Shown piece after piece: positions 8,376-17,594 of a DNA stretch of 41,465 bases (positions are counted from its first letter, which is position 1; the number at the start of each line of letters is the position of its first letter). The stretch is from positions 1 to 41,465 of the forward strand of contig JAAYKL010000018.1 of assembly GCA_012522445.1 (NCBI GenBank). The letters are read 5' to 3'. Position numbers and translations under genes: made by a program. The notes beneath the pieces are model-generated. The model was given only the letters and a program-made list of their open reading frames with translations. It had not been told where the DNA came from and did not search any database. This stretch comes from Myxococcales bacterium. GTDB lineage: Bacteria; Myxococcota_A; Polyangia; JAAYKL01.

Positions 8376-8391
8376 GCGCTTTCCAAAGCGC
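8376..8391. promoter_or_regulatory. 16-bp inverted repeat in a divergent promoter gap
   Basis: GCGCTTT-CC-AAAGCGC is a perfect inverted repeat with 7-bp arms. It lies between the divergent parE and cobalamin adenosyltransferase starts and overlaps a weak promoter-like pair (TTGCGC, 16 bp, TATCTT). It looks like an operator for a dimeric regulator, which is not identifiable here. Confidence 0.35.
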
Positions 8392-8434
8392 TGCCTATCT
8401 TGGGCAAGTGGGTGGCGAAAGGGTTACGAACACA

Positions 8435-9019
8435 ATGGTTTACACACGCACTGGAGACACCGGGCACACCCGATTGGCCAATGGCACAACGGTGGACAAG
8501 CATTCGATTCGCGTGGAAGCCTACGGCGCCATCGACGAGGCCATCGCCAGCCTGGGACAGGCCCGCGCCATCTGCGCCATTCCCCGTCTGCAACAAATTC
8601 TGTGCTTTTTGAGCCAGCGCTATTTCAACGGCGCCGCTGTCATCGCGAACCCGGCCGAAAACCAAGACATCGCCATTGCACCGCGAGACATCGCCATCGT
8701 CGAACGGTACATCGACCAAATTTCGCCCTTGCTGCCGCCCCTCGCAGGTTTCATTTTGCCCGGCAGCACCCCGTTAAACGCGGCGCTGCACATGGCGCGC
8801 ACCATCACCCGCCGCGCCGAGCGCCGCCTGTGGGAGCTCGCCTCCGTTGAATTGATCGATGCCCCGGTGCTCAAATTCTTCAACCGCGCCTCAGACCTGC
8901 TCTTTGTCAGCGCCCGCTACGCCGATCACCTGGTCAACCAACCCGATCACCTGTGGGACAAACACTGGGAGCCCAGCCCGCCCAACGCCTCAGGCACCTC
9001 CAACGCCGCGGGTACCTAG
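8435..9019 (+). CDS. ATP:cob(I)alamin adenosyltransferase, PduO type
   Basis: This enzyme transfers the adenosyl group of ATP to reduced cobalamin, making coenzyme B12 in the cytoplasm. The 194 residues follow the PduO-type pattern: N-terminal YTRTGDTGHTRLANG (phosphate binding), RVEAYGAIDEAIASLG, then FILPGSTPLNAALHMARTITRRAERR and KFFNRASDLLFVSARY, which match the conserved ARTVxRRAER and LNRLSDxLFxxAR blocks. Family length is about 180-190. The ATG at 8435 begins exactly where the family begins; the ribosome site is weak. The last 16 residues are a Pro/Ala/Ser-rich tail. No other cobalamin gene is in the window, so it may serve salvage. Its stop shares a CTAG with the mfd stop. Confidence 0.9.
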   Translation: MVYTRTGDTGHTRLANGTTVDKHSIRVEAYGAIDEAIASLGQARAICAIPRLQQILCFLSQRYFNGAAVIANPAENQDIAIAPRDIAIVERYIDQISPLLPPLAGFILPGSTPLNAALHMARTITRRAERRLWELASVELIDAPVLKFFNRASDLLFVSARYADHLVNQPDHLWDKHWEPSPPNASGTSNAAGT

Positions 9020-12000
9020 CGCAACGCCCGCATCTTCAGATGCTGCAAAAAGCGGATGGCACCGCTGGCGCCCGCAGGCTCGCCGGGCAGAAATGTTTGC
9101 GAGAGGCGAAAGTCCGACGTGAAGCGCAACTGCGACGGGGCGTCCTCCACCAGCTTCAGCAGGCGCTCCGGGCACAAGCGGGTGCGCTCGTCGAGGTGAC
9201 ACACCACGCGCTGGGCGTTGGCGTCCAGCCCCACAATGACCAGCTCGCGGCACAGGGCCCGCGCGGTCATGCCCTCGATGAATTGCTCGGCCTCATCGGG
9301 CAACGGGCCAAAGCGGTCGATGAGTTCAGCGGCGATGGCGCGCACCTCGGGTTCGTCTAGGGCCAGCGACAGGCGCTTGTAGTACTGCAGGCGCTGCCCC
9401 ACCTCGGGAATGTACGCCGCGTCGATGTAACCGGGCTGATCGAGGGTGAGCTCGGGCTCCACCGGCGGCTCGGGGACGCGCCCTTGCAACACCTGCGCCG
9501 CTTCGTCGATGAGTTCCATGAACATCTCGAAGCCCACCAGGGACGCCTCCCCGGACTGCTCGGCCCCCAACAGATTGCCCGCGCCGCGAATCTCCAAATC
9601 CAGCGAGGCCAGCGCAAAACCCGAGCCGAGTTCGGTGTAACGCGTCAAGGCCTCCACGCGGCGTCGCGCGTCGTCGGAGAGCATCTCCAGCGGCGGCACG
9701 ATCAAAAAGGCAAAGGCCTGGGTGTCGGTGCGCCCCACGCGGCCGCGCATCTGGTAGAGCTGCGCCAGACCCAGGGTGTCGGCGCGATCGATGAGGATGG
9801 TGTTGGCCCGCGGGATGTCGAGGCCCGACTCGATAATGGCCGAAGAGACGAGCACATCGACGCGGCCTTCCATGAAGTCGCGCATCACTTGCTCGAGCGC
9901 GGTCTCGTTCATCTGCCCGTGCCCCACCGCCACCCGCGCCGCCGGTACCAGCTTGCGGACGCGATCCGCCACGCGCTGGATGCCGCGCACGCGGTTGTGA
10001 ACGAAGAACACCTGCCCGTCGCGACCCAACTCGCGCTCAATGGCCTGGCGGATCACCGCGTCGTCGTCGTGGCAGATCACGGTGCGAATGGGGCGGCGGT
10101 TGAGGGGCGGCGTGCTGATACAGGAGAGATCGCGCAGGCGCAACAACGCCATGTTGAGGGTGCGCGGAATGGGGGTGGCGGTCATGGCCAACGTGTCCAC
10201 CGAAGCCTTGAGGGCGCGGATGCGCTCTTTGTGGGCCACGCCAAAGCGGTGTTCCTCGTCGACGACCAGCAAGCCGAGTTGTTTAAAGTGAACGTCGGCC
10301 GAAAGCAGGCGATGGGTGCCGATGACGATGTCGCAGGTGCCCGACTTCAAGGCGCCGACTGTCTCGGTGTTTTGGGCGGGCGTGCGAAAGCGGCTCAGCA
10401 TGCGGATGTGCAAGGGCCACGCCGCAAAGCGCTTGCGAAAGCTCTCGTAATGCTGTTGCGCCAGCACCGTGGTGGGCACCAGCACCGCCACCTGCAGCCC
10501 GCTCATGACCACGCGAAACGCCGCGCGCATGGCCACCTCGGTTTTGCCAAAGCCCACGTCGCCGCACACCAGGCGGTCCATGGGGCGCTCGGCCTCCAGA
10601 TCGGCCAAGACCTCGTCGATGACCTGCTGTTGGTCCGGCGTCTCTTCAAAGGGAAAGGCGGCTTCAAATGCGCGAAACATATCGTCGGCTGGCGCCAGGG
10701 GCGGGCGCTTGGAGAGGTTGCGGCGCGCGTAAATGTCGAGGAGCTGCGCGGCGATCTCCATGGCGCGTTTGCGTGCGGCGGTGCGCGACACCGAAAAGGT
10801 TTGTCCCCCCAGGCGGTCGAGGGGCGGATGGGTTTCAGAGGCCGACTGGTATTTTTGAATGGCGCTTAAGCGGTACACCGGCAGGTAGAGCTTGTCGTTG
10901 TTGCGGTAGGCCAGCAGCAAAAAGTCCATCTCGGCGCCGTGGATGTTTTGGCGCACCAGGCCCAAGTACTTGCCGATGCCGTGCTCGGCGTGCACCACCA
11001 AGTCTCCCGGGGTGAGCATGCGCAGGTCCAGCGCGCCCGCGCCCTTGGGACCGTGTCGCCTGGCGGTACGCGCCCGCTGCCCAAAGATGTCGGCCTCGCT
11101 CAACACGCAGAGCCCCTCGCCCGGGAGGATGCCGCCGCGGGCCAGCTCGCCCACATCGAGATACAGCCCCGGCCTCATGCGCAGGTCGTGTCCGGTCAGC
11201 GGCTTCGCGTCCATCTGGCGCGAATGAAACAGCGCGGCCAACCGCTCGCTCTGCCCCTGCGTGTGCGACACGATGATGACGCGATAACCGTCCTCTACCA
11301 TCGCGTCCAAAAGCCGCGTCAGAATATCGAGGATGTCGCGCCCCTCGGCCTGGCTGAGCGCCCGCAGGGTTTGCCCGCCCAGGGTCATCACTTCGCGCGC
11401 GTTCATGTCCAGCGCGTCACCCGCCGCCAACGGCGATGTGTACACCCCCATGCGCTGGCGCAGTTCTTCCGCGACGCCATCCGCCTCCGCCACCAAGTCT
11501 GAAAACGAAAACGCGGGATGTCCGGCGTCCACACTGCGCGCATGGGCCAAACGCAATTGATCGTTCGCTCGGGCCATGGCCAAGAAGATCGCCTCGGGGT
11601 CTTCGGCCACCACGATGGCATCCTCGGGAAAGTAGTGATGCAAGGGGACGAGGTGGGGTTCAAAGGCGGGCAAAAACCCGTGCACGCCGGCCACCGAGAG
11701 CCCGTTTAAGACGTCGTCGATCAAGGCCTTGGAGCGCCCCGTGGGCACATTCACCGCGTCGCAGATCTCGCGCAATCGGTCGGCGATATGCGTGTGCCCC
11801 GCCACCTCTTCGGGCAACACCATCTGCCGCGCCGGATGCAGCGTTACCGCGTCGAGATGTGCCACGGTCTCCTGGGTGTCGACGCCAAATACGCGGATGC
11901 TCTCCACGGTGTCGTCGAAAAACGCGATGCGAAACGGATGGGCAAACCCCGGCACAAACACATCGACGACAAAGCCCCGCACGGCGCAATTGCCCGGCTC

Positions 12001-12540
12001 TTCCACCAGGGGCGCCTGCCGATAACCGCTGCGGTGCAGCCACGACGAAAACTGCGCGCGCGGCAAGACGTCGCCCACGCCAACGGAGAGGCAATGGGCC
12101 ACCAGTCTTTCTTTGGGCTGCTGCCGCAACAGCAAGGTGTCGGCGCTCAGCACGCAAAATCCCCACGGGGACGCCGCGGGATGCGCCAAGCGAAACAGCG
12201 TGTGCAGGCGGCGCATGGCGGTGCGCCGGTCGGGAATGACTTGGTCCCAGGGCGTGGCATCCGTCGGCACAAAGCGCAACACGTCTTGGGGCTGCCCCAG
12301 GCGTTCGCTCCAATAGCGCAGGTCGCGCTTGAGGGCCACTGCGGCGGCCGGGGTCTCCACAATGGCGACGATGGGGCGCTGCGTGTCCCTTTGCAGGTGG
12401 GCCAGCAAAAAAGCCAGGGCCATCCCCGAAGCGCCGCGCAACGGCAACGCGCCGTGTTCCGCATAATGCCGCAACAACGCCGAGCTCGAAGCGCCGTGTC
12501 CTGGAGCGGGCCAGTTCAGAAATTGTACGAAGGGGGCCAA
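9016..12540 (-). CDS. mfd: Transcription-repair coupling factor
   Basis: Mfd recognises RNA polymerase stalled at DNA damage, displaces it by ATP-driven translocation and recruits UvrA. The 1174 residues show the whole domain order: UvrB-homology region (about 1-340), linker, RNA-polymerase interaction domain (about 505-575, GDLVVHAEHGIGKYLGL), a RecG-like translocase with Walker A GDVGFGKTE (660-668), Walker B VVDEEHRFG, motif III TATPIPRT, and motif VI MRGRVGR. The C-terminal TRCF domain that masks the UvrA site follows. The size is typical. The start is a TTG at 12540 with no good ribosome site, nine bases after the PilZ gene stop; coupling to that gene is likely and the exact start is uncertain. 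Confidence 0.93.
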   Translation of the reverse strand: MAPFVQFLNWPAPGHGASSSALLRHYAEHGALPLRGASGMALAFLLAHLQRDTQRPIVAIVETPAAAVALKRDLRYWSERLGQPQDVLRFVPTDATPWDQVIPDRRTAMRRLHTLFRLAHPAASPWGFCVLSADTLLLRQQPKERLVAHCLSVGVGDVLPRAQFSSWLHRSGYRQAPLVEEPGNCAVRGFVVDVFVPGFAHPFRIAFFDDTVESIRVFGVDTQETVAHLDAVTLHPARQMVLPEEVAGHTHIADRLREICDAVNVPTGRSKALIDDVLNGLSVAGVHGFLPAFEPHLVPLHHYFPEDAIVVAEDPEAIFLAMARANDQLRLAHARSVDAGHPAFSFSDLVAEADGVAEELRQRMGVYTSPLAAGDALDMNAREVMTLGGQTLRALSQAEGRDILDILTRLLDAMVEDGYRVIIVSHTQGQSERLAALFHSRQMDAKPLTGHDLRMRPGLYLDVGELARGGILPGEGLCVLSEADIFGQRARTARRHGPKGAGALDLRMLTPGDLVVHAEHGIGKYLGLVRQNIHGAEMDFLLLAYRNNDKLYLPVYRLSAIQKYQSASETHPPLDRLGGQTFSVSRTAARKRAMEIAAQLLDIYARRNLSKRPPLAPADDMFRAFEAAFPFEETPDQQQVIDEVLADLEAERPMDRLVCGDVGFGKTEVAMRAAFRVVMSGLQVAVLVPTTVLAQQHYESFRKRFAAWPLHIRMLSRFRTPAQNTETVGALKSGTCDIVIGTHRLLSADVHFKQLGLLVVDEEHRFGVAHKERIRALKASVDTLAMTATPIPRTLNMALLRLRDLSCISTPPLNRRPIRTVICHDDDAVIRQAIERELGRDGQVFFVHNRVRGIQRVADRVRKLVPAARVAVGHGQMNETALEQVMRDFMEGRVDVLVSSAIIESGLDIPRANTILIDRADTLGLAQLYQMRGRVGRTDTQAFAFLIVPPLEMLSDDARRRVEALTRYTELGSGFALASLDLEIRGAGNLLGAEQSGEASLVGFEMFMELIDEAAQVLQGRVPEPPVEPELTLDQPGYIDAAYIPEVGQRLQYYKRLSLALDEPEVRAIAAELIDRFGPLPDEAEQFIEGMTARALCRELVIVGLDANAQRVVCHLDERTRLCPERLLKLVEDAPSQLRFTSDFRLSQTFLPGEPAGASGAIRFLQHLKMRALR

Positions 12541-12549
12541 CGGGGTTCG

Positions 12550-14019
<1,470 letters not shown>

Positions 14020-14087
14020 AAGAACCTCTCAAACCGAAAAACAACTGTTCATTATTTGCTTGGTCGCGCCCAACAAAAGCGCGCGCA

Positions 14088-14714
14088 TCAATTCTTCGTC
14101 ATGGTCATGGTGAACTTCATTTGCTTTTCTTTGTTGTCGTTCAACACGCCATTTCCTGTGCCCGAGTATTGCTTGTCGCTCTTTTTCAACATGCGGGCTT
14201 TCACGTCAAACTTGCCCAGCGGGCCGAGGGTGTACGCCCCAATGACGTAGAAGCCTGCCGCCTTGGGATCGGAGATGGTGCCGCGCATGCCCACCGCGCC
14301 AGTGGGACCCACTTGCAGCGTGCCCTCGCCGGTGCGCGTAATGCGGCAGCCCGTGGCCGGCGGCGCGATGCCCAGGGGGAAATCGTCGCTGGTGATGGTG
14401 CAGGTATAGTTGCCCAACAGCTCGTCGCCTTCGGTGGAGGGCCCGGCGATGGGCGCGTCGACATTGCTGCTGGCGGGCTTCTTCGCGGTGCCGCCCGCTT
14501 TGGCTTCGGGCTGCGCTTCTTCTTCTCCGGTGTCGACGGCGGCGGCAGCCACAGGCGTCAACTCAGTGCGCGGTGGCGCTGGCGGCGCAACGGTTTCAGG
14601 GACGACCTCGGGAACCGGGGCAGGCTGCGGTGCGGCGCCTTGGATCAAGTCACAGGCCGACAGAAAAAACAGGGTGGTGAATGCCAAACATACGATTCCA
14701 ATTTTGTTTCTCAC
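14088..14714 (-). CDS. Lipoprotein of unknown function
   Basis: A 208-residue lipoprotein. The GTG at 14714 is chosen because AGGAGG lies five bases upstream (14720-14725) and the protein then starts with a normal signal peptide, MRNKIGIVCLAF, and the lipobox LSAC. A Pro/Ala/Glu-rich linker (to about residue 100) is followed by a beta-rich domain with two cysteines that may pair (NYTCTITSDDF and TGCRITRTG) and regularly spaced strands ending KQMKFTMTMTKN. The compact beta pattern recalls small lipocalin-like domains, but I recognise no family. It sits between rhomboid and PilZ genes in the same direction. Confidence 0.78.
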   Translation of the reverse strand: MRNKIGIVCLAFTTLFFLSACDLIQGAAPQPAPVPEVVPETVAPPAPPRTELTPVAAAAVDTGEEEAQPEAKAGGTAKKPASSNVDAPIAGPSTEGDELLGNYTCTITSDDFPLGIAPPATGCRITRTGEGTLQVGPTGAVGMRGTISDPKAAGFYVIGAYTLGPLGKFDVKARMLKKSDKQYSGTGNGVLNDNKEKQMKFTMTMTKN

Positions 14715-14719
14715 GATAT

Positions 14720-14725
14720 CCTCCT
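14720..14725 (-). promoter_or_regulatory. Ribosome binding site fixing a GTG start
   Basis: A perfect AGGAGG on the minus strand, five bases before GTG at 14714. It rules out the upstream ATGs at about 14738 and 14822, whose products would not begin with a signal peptide. Confidence 0.85.
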
Positions 14726-14743
14726 CGTTTTGAAACATTCCAG

Positions 14744-14765
14744 AGGCCTCGATGGAGGCTTTTTC
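14744..14765 (+). terminator. Plus-strand intrinsic-terminator-like hairpin
   Basis: On the plus strand GCCTC-GATG-GAGGC, extendable by one G-U and one A-U pair, is followed by five T. That is the form of a rho-independent terminator. No plus-strand gene precedes it, so it may stop antisense transcription into the minus-strand operon or act as a leader hairpin of the lipoprotein mRNA. Confidence 0.4.
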
Positions 14766-14843
14766 TGAAATTGTTAATGCTGAGACTGTCGCAGAGATTA
14801 CATGAAGCGACGGTTTTTTCAAAGAAGGAACAAATGAAAACCG

Positions 14844-15545
14844 CTAATTCCAGTACCCGCCACCCGGCGGTGGTCGGCGCTCGTCACGGCTCACCGAACG
14901 CAGATGACGACGCCTCTTGCGGCGCTGCCAAAGGGCAAACAAGCGCGACGGTCGCCAGTAGCCCGTGACCAACAACGCACCGGTGGCCAAGCCCCCCAAA
15001 TGGGCGGCGTGACTGACACCTGAGGTGCTCCCGGTAATGAACTCGAGCAGCGCAAAGCCAATGGGAATCACGGCGAAAACCCACCCCTTAATGGGCAAGA
15101 CACCAAACAAGTAGACCAGCCGCCTCGGCAGCACCAAGGCCCAAGCCGCCACCAAGCCGTACACAGCGCCAGAGGCCCCCACGGTAGACGCGCCCGGAGA
15201 CAGCCACCAACCGCTCACCAGCACCACGACACCGGCGCTCACACCGCAAATCAAATAAAACTTGAGAAAGGCCCGCCCGCCCCACATTTGCTCCAACGAA
15301 CCGCCAAACATCCACAAAAACAAGCTGTTGAGCAAAATGTGCATGAAGTCGCTCGCGCTGTGCAGCCACATGTACGTCGCCAATTGCCACACCCATCCCG
15401 CCCCCAAAACATCGGCGGGCCGCAGCGCCAACAGCTCGTAAATCTCGGGAAAGCCAGCGCGCACCGTCAGCACCGACAGCAGCCAAATCACCGCATTGGC
15501 GATGAGCAACTTCTTCACGACGGGGGTTAGGGGCCAGGGACGCAT
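14844..15545 (-). CDS. Rhomboid-family intramembrane serine protease
   Basis: A polytopic membrane protease that cleaves substrates within the bilayer. The 233 residues hold about six membrane segments. The catalytic serine is in GASGAVYG, the histidine is in SHAAHLGG, and an upstream HILLNSLFLWMFG matches the conserved H-x-x-x-N oxyanion region, so the active site looks complete. The start is uncertain: ATG at 15545 (chosen) or TTG at 15572, which adds nine residues; neither has a strong ribosome site. A basic tail (WQRRKRRR) follows the last helix. It lies in the minus-strand run, 60 bp after the zinc-ribbon gene. No substrate is evident, though membrane-anchored neighbours are candidates. 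Confidence 0.9.
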   Translation of the reverse strand: MRPWPLTPVVKKLLIANAVIWLLSVLTVRAGFPEIYELLALRPADVLGAGWVWQLATYMWLHSASDFMHILLNSLFLWMFGGSLEQMWGGRAFLKFYLICGVSAGVVVLVSGWWLSPGASTVGASGAVYGLVAAWALVLPRRLVYLFGVLPIKGWVFAVIPIGFALLEFITGSTSGVSHAAHLGGLATGALLVTGYWRPSRLFALWQRRKRRRHLRSVSRDERRPPPGGGYWN

Positions 15546-15605
15546 ATCTCGCTCATACACGGGCGGCGGCAAAAGAAATAGCCTTGTTGTTCGCGCGCGA
15601 CGGGC

Positions 15606-17546
15606 TTAGGGGCCGCACTCGGATTTGCGGAACCGCGCTTCGAGCTGCGTGAAGTCTTCGGCGGTGCGCACTTGTCGCAGGGCCGCAAAGTAGGTCTCGG
15701 TGTCTTTAAAATTGCCGCGGATGAGCACGCCTCGCTCGGTGCTCCCCCGCTGTTTCATGCAGGACATGCGCGCCACCGTCAGGGCCACGCGCTCTGCCGA
15801 AAAGGCACCGGATCTCAACTCGTCAATGGCCTCGCTGTAGCGCGGCGCGCCGGGGTGCAAGCGCGACGCCGTCTCCCATGCGTCCAGGGCTTGGGCCACA
15901 TCGCCCTGCCACAGCCGAAACATGGCGATAAAGGCGTGGGCCTCGGCCTTCACACGCGCGTCCTCAGAGATTTTTTCGGCCTCCAGCGCCGCCTGTTGCA
16001 CGGCGTCGAAGTCCTCTTTTTGCGCCGACACTTCGCACAACCGAAGCCAGGGCAAGCCCAGGGACGGCGCCGTCTGCGCGGCCTCACGAAACGACGAACG
16101 GGCGGCGTCTAAGCGGCGGTTTTGCAACTGCCGTTCGCCCTCGCTCACCTTGACCAGGGCCTGTTCGCGGCGTTGCACAACTTCGTCGAGCGCGCGCATC
16201 GCATCGCGATCAGAAAACACCAGCAGGGAGCGCCCCGCCACAAAATGGTAACGGACGCGCATGCTGCGATCGTCGAACTGCATCCCAGCGCCGTGGGTGA
16301 ACGACTGTTGCTTTTCGGGCTCTGTTTCCAACATCGCGAGCACGTCGTCGAAGTCGAGGCGCGTCGCATCCCGGTGCTGCTGCAGGCGTATGGCGACCAA
16401 TTTCCCCGCGTAAAACCACAGCGAAGCGACCGGCGCGTCGCTGCGTCCCTCCGCCGTAGCGAGGACCAACTCGCGCAAACCCGGGACGCCGTCCAACGCC
16501 ACCGCCGCTGTGCCCGGCGCGTGTGAGAACCAACCGAGGACGGCTTCTTCGGCGTGGCCAAACAAGTCGCAAATGCCCGGCCGCTGTTGCGCTTTTAGGG
16601 CATCGTGAAGGCGCTCTCCGAAGGGGAGGCTGGGATAGGCGCCAAAGGGCAAGCACGCGTTGGACGACGACGCGCGTTCCTGCGGGGCCGCTGCGCCGGG
16701 GCCGGGGGGTGCCTTGTCGGTCTCGGCATCGGCCGCGCGCTGTGATGCAGAACGAGACGCCTCGTTATCGCTCGTAGGTTGTTTCGCATCGGATGAGGCG
16801 TCGGCGACAACCTCAGGGGCATCGCCGCGCACCGACGACAGCGCCGCGATGAGCAACAACACGCCCAACGCCGCAGCCGCCACGTGCCACCAGCGCATCC
16901 CCCGCATAATAGGCGACAGCCGCGACGGCAGCTTGGCTTCGTTGCAGCGCTGCAAAAAAGACACCGAGAACACCGGTGACAACAAGCGCGCCAACACATA
17001 GGGGTACGCCGTCATCCGCAGCGTGGTCCAGGCGTTGGCCCCCACGCGGCTCACCCAGCGCGCCCCGCGTCGACACTGCGTCTTTCCGCGGGCAAGCATC
17101 GCGGCTGTGCGTGAGGCGCCCGCTGGTTCGTCCAGCGACTCCAACATCGACAAATCGATGTCCGTGGTGTTGTCGACCTCTAGCTCGACCAGTTGCGAGA
17201 TGTCGTCGGGTTCCGGAATCCACGCTTCATCGGCATGGGGAGCGGCGGACGGTGCGGTCTCCGGCGACGCAACGCGGGGCACGGCCAACGGCGGACGCGG
17301 TGTCGGAGAGGGGGGATTCTCCACGGGCGCAGAAATGCCCGCGAGTGTCTTTTTGCCGATGGCGGGTCTCCCGGATAGCGCGCCCGCAGGCTTTGCGCTC
17401 ATGATCATGGGCGTCGGCGGCGGCGGCATGCTCGGACGCGGTATGGTCGAAGGCACCTGGCGCACCCGATAACCGCAATGCGGACACTGTTCTTTGCTCG
17501 CCGAAATGACGTGCCGACAAACGGGGCAGACGATTTTCTTTGTCAT
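15606..17546 (-). CDS. Zinc-ribbon, single-span membrane protein with TPR domain
   Basis: A 646-residue protein of unknown function. A zinc ribbon opens it: Cys7, Cys10, Cys21 and Cys24 in CPVC and CPHC. A Pro-rich linker and an acidic stretch (DISQLVELEVDNTTDIDL) follow. There is one membrane segment at about 219-238, then a second low-complexity linker and a folded external domain with a cysteine pair (NACLPFG and GICDLFG). The C-terminus has two or three TPR-like helix pairs (QNRRLDAARSSFREAAQ and LWQGDVAQALDAWETASR). N-in topology is likely, with the ribbon in the cytoplasm. It lies 48 bp after the NuoH-like fusion gene in the same direction, so the two may act together at the membrane. 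Confidence 0.8.
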   Translation of the reverse strand: MTKKIVCPVCRHVISASKEQCPHCGYRVRQVPSTIPRPSMPPPPTPMIMSAKPAGALSGRPAIGKKTLAGISAPVENPPSPTPRPPLAVPRVASPETAPSAAPHADEAWIPEPDDISQLVELEVDNTTDIDLSMLESLDEPAGASRTAAMLARGKTQCRRGARWVSRVGANAWTTLRMTAYPYVLARLLSPVFSVSFLQRCNEAKLPSRLSPIMRGMRWWHVAAAALGVLLLIAALSSVRGDAPEVVADASSDAKQPTSDNEASRSASQRAADAETDKAPPGPGAAAPQERASSSNACLPFGAYPSLPFGERLHDALKAQQRPGICDLFGHAEEAVLGWFSHAPGTAAVALDGVPGLRELVLATAEGRSDAPVASLWFYAGKLVAIRLQQHRDATRLDFDDVLAMLETEPEKQQSFTHGAGMQFDDRSMRVRYHFVAGRSLLVFSDRDAMRALDEVVQRREQALVKVSEGERQLQNRRLDAARSSFREAAQTAPSLGLPWLRLCEVSAQKEDFDAVQQAALEAEKISEDARVKAEAHAFIAMFRLWQGDVAQALDAWETASRLHPGAPRYSEAIDELRSGAFSAERVALTVARMSCMKQRGSTERGVLIRGNFKDTETYFAALRQVRTAEDFTQLEARFRKSECGP

Positions 17547-17594
17547 GGGCGCACTCTAACAAAGGCGATGGCAAGTCTCAATATCGGCATGCGC

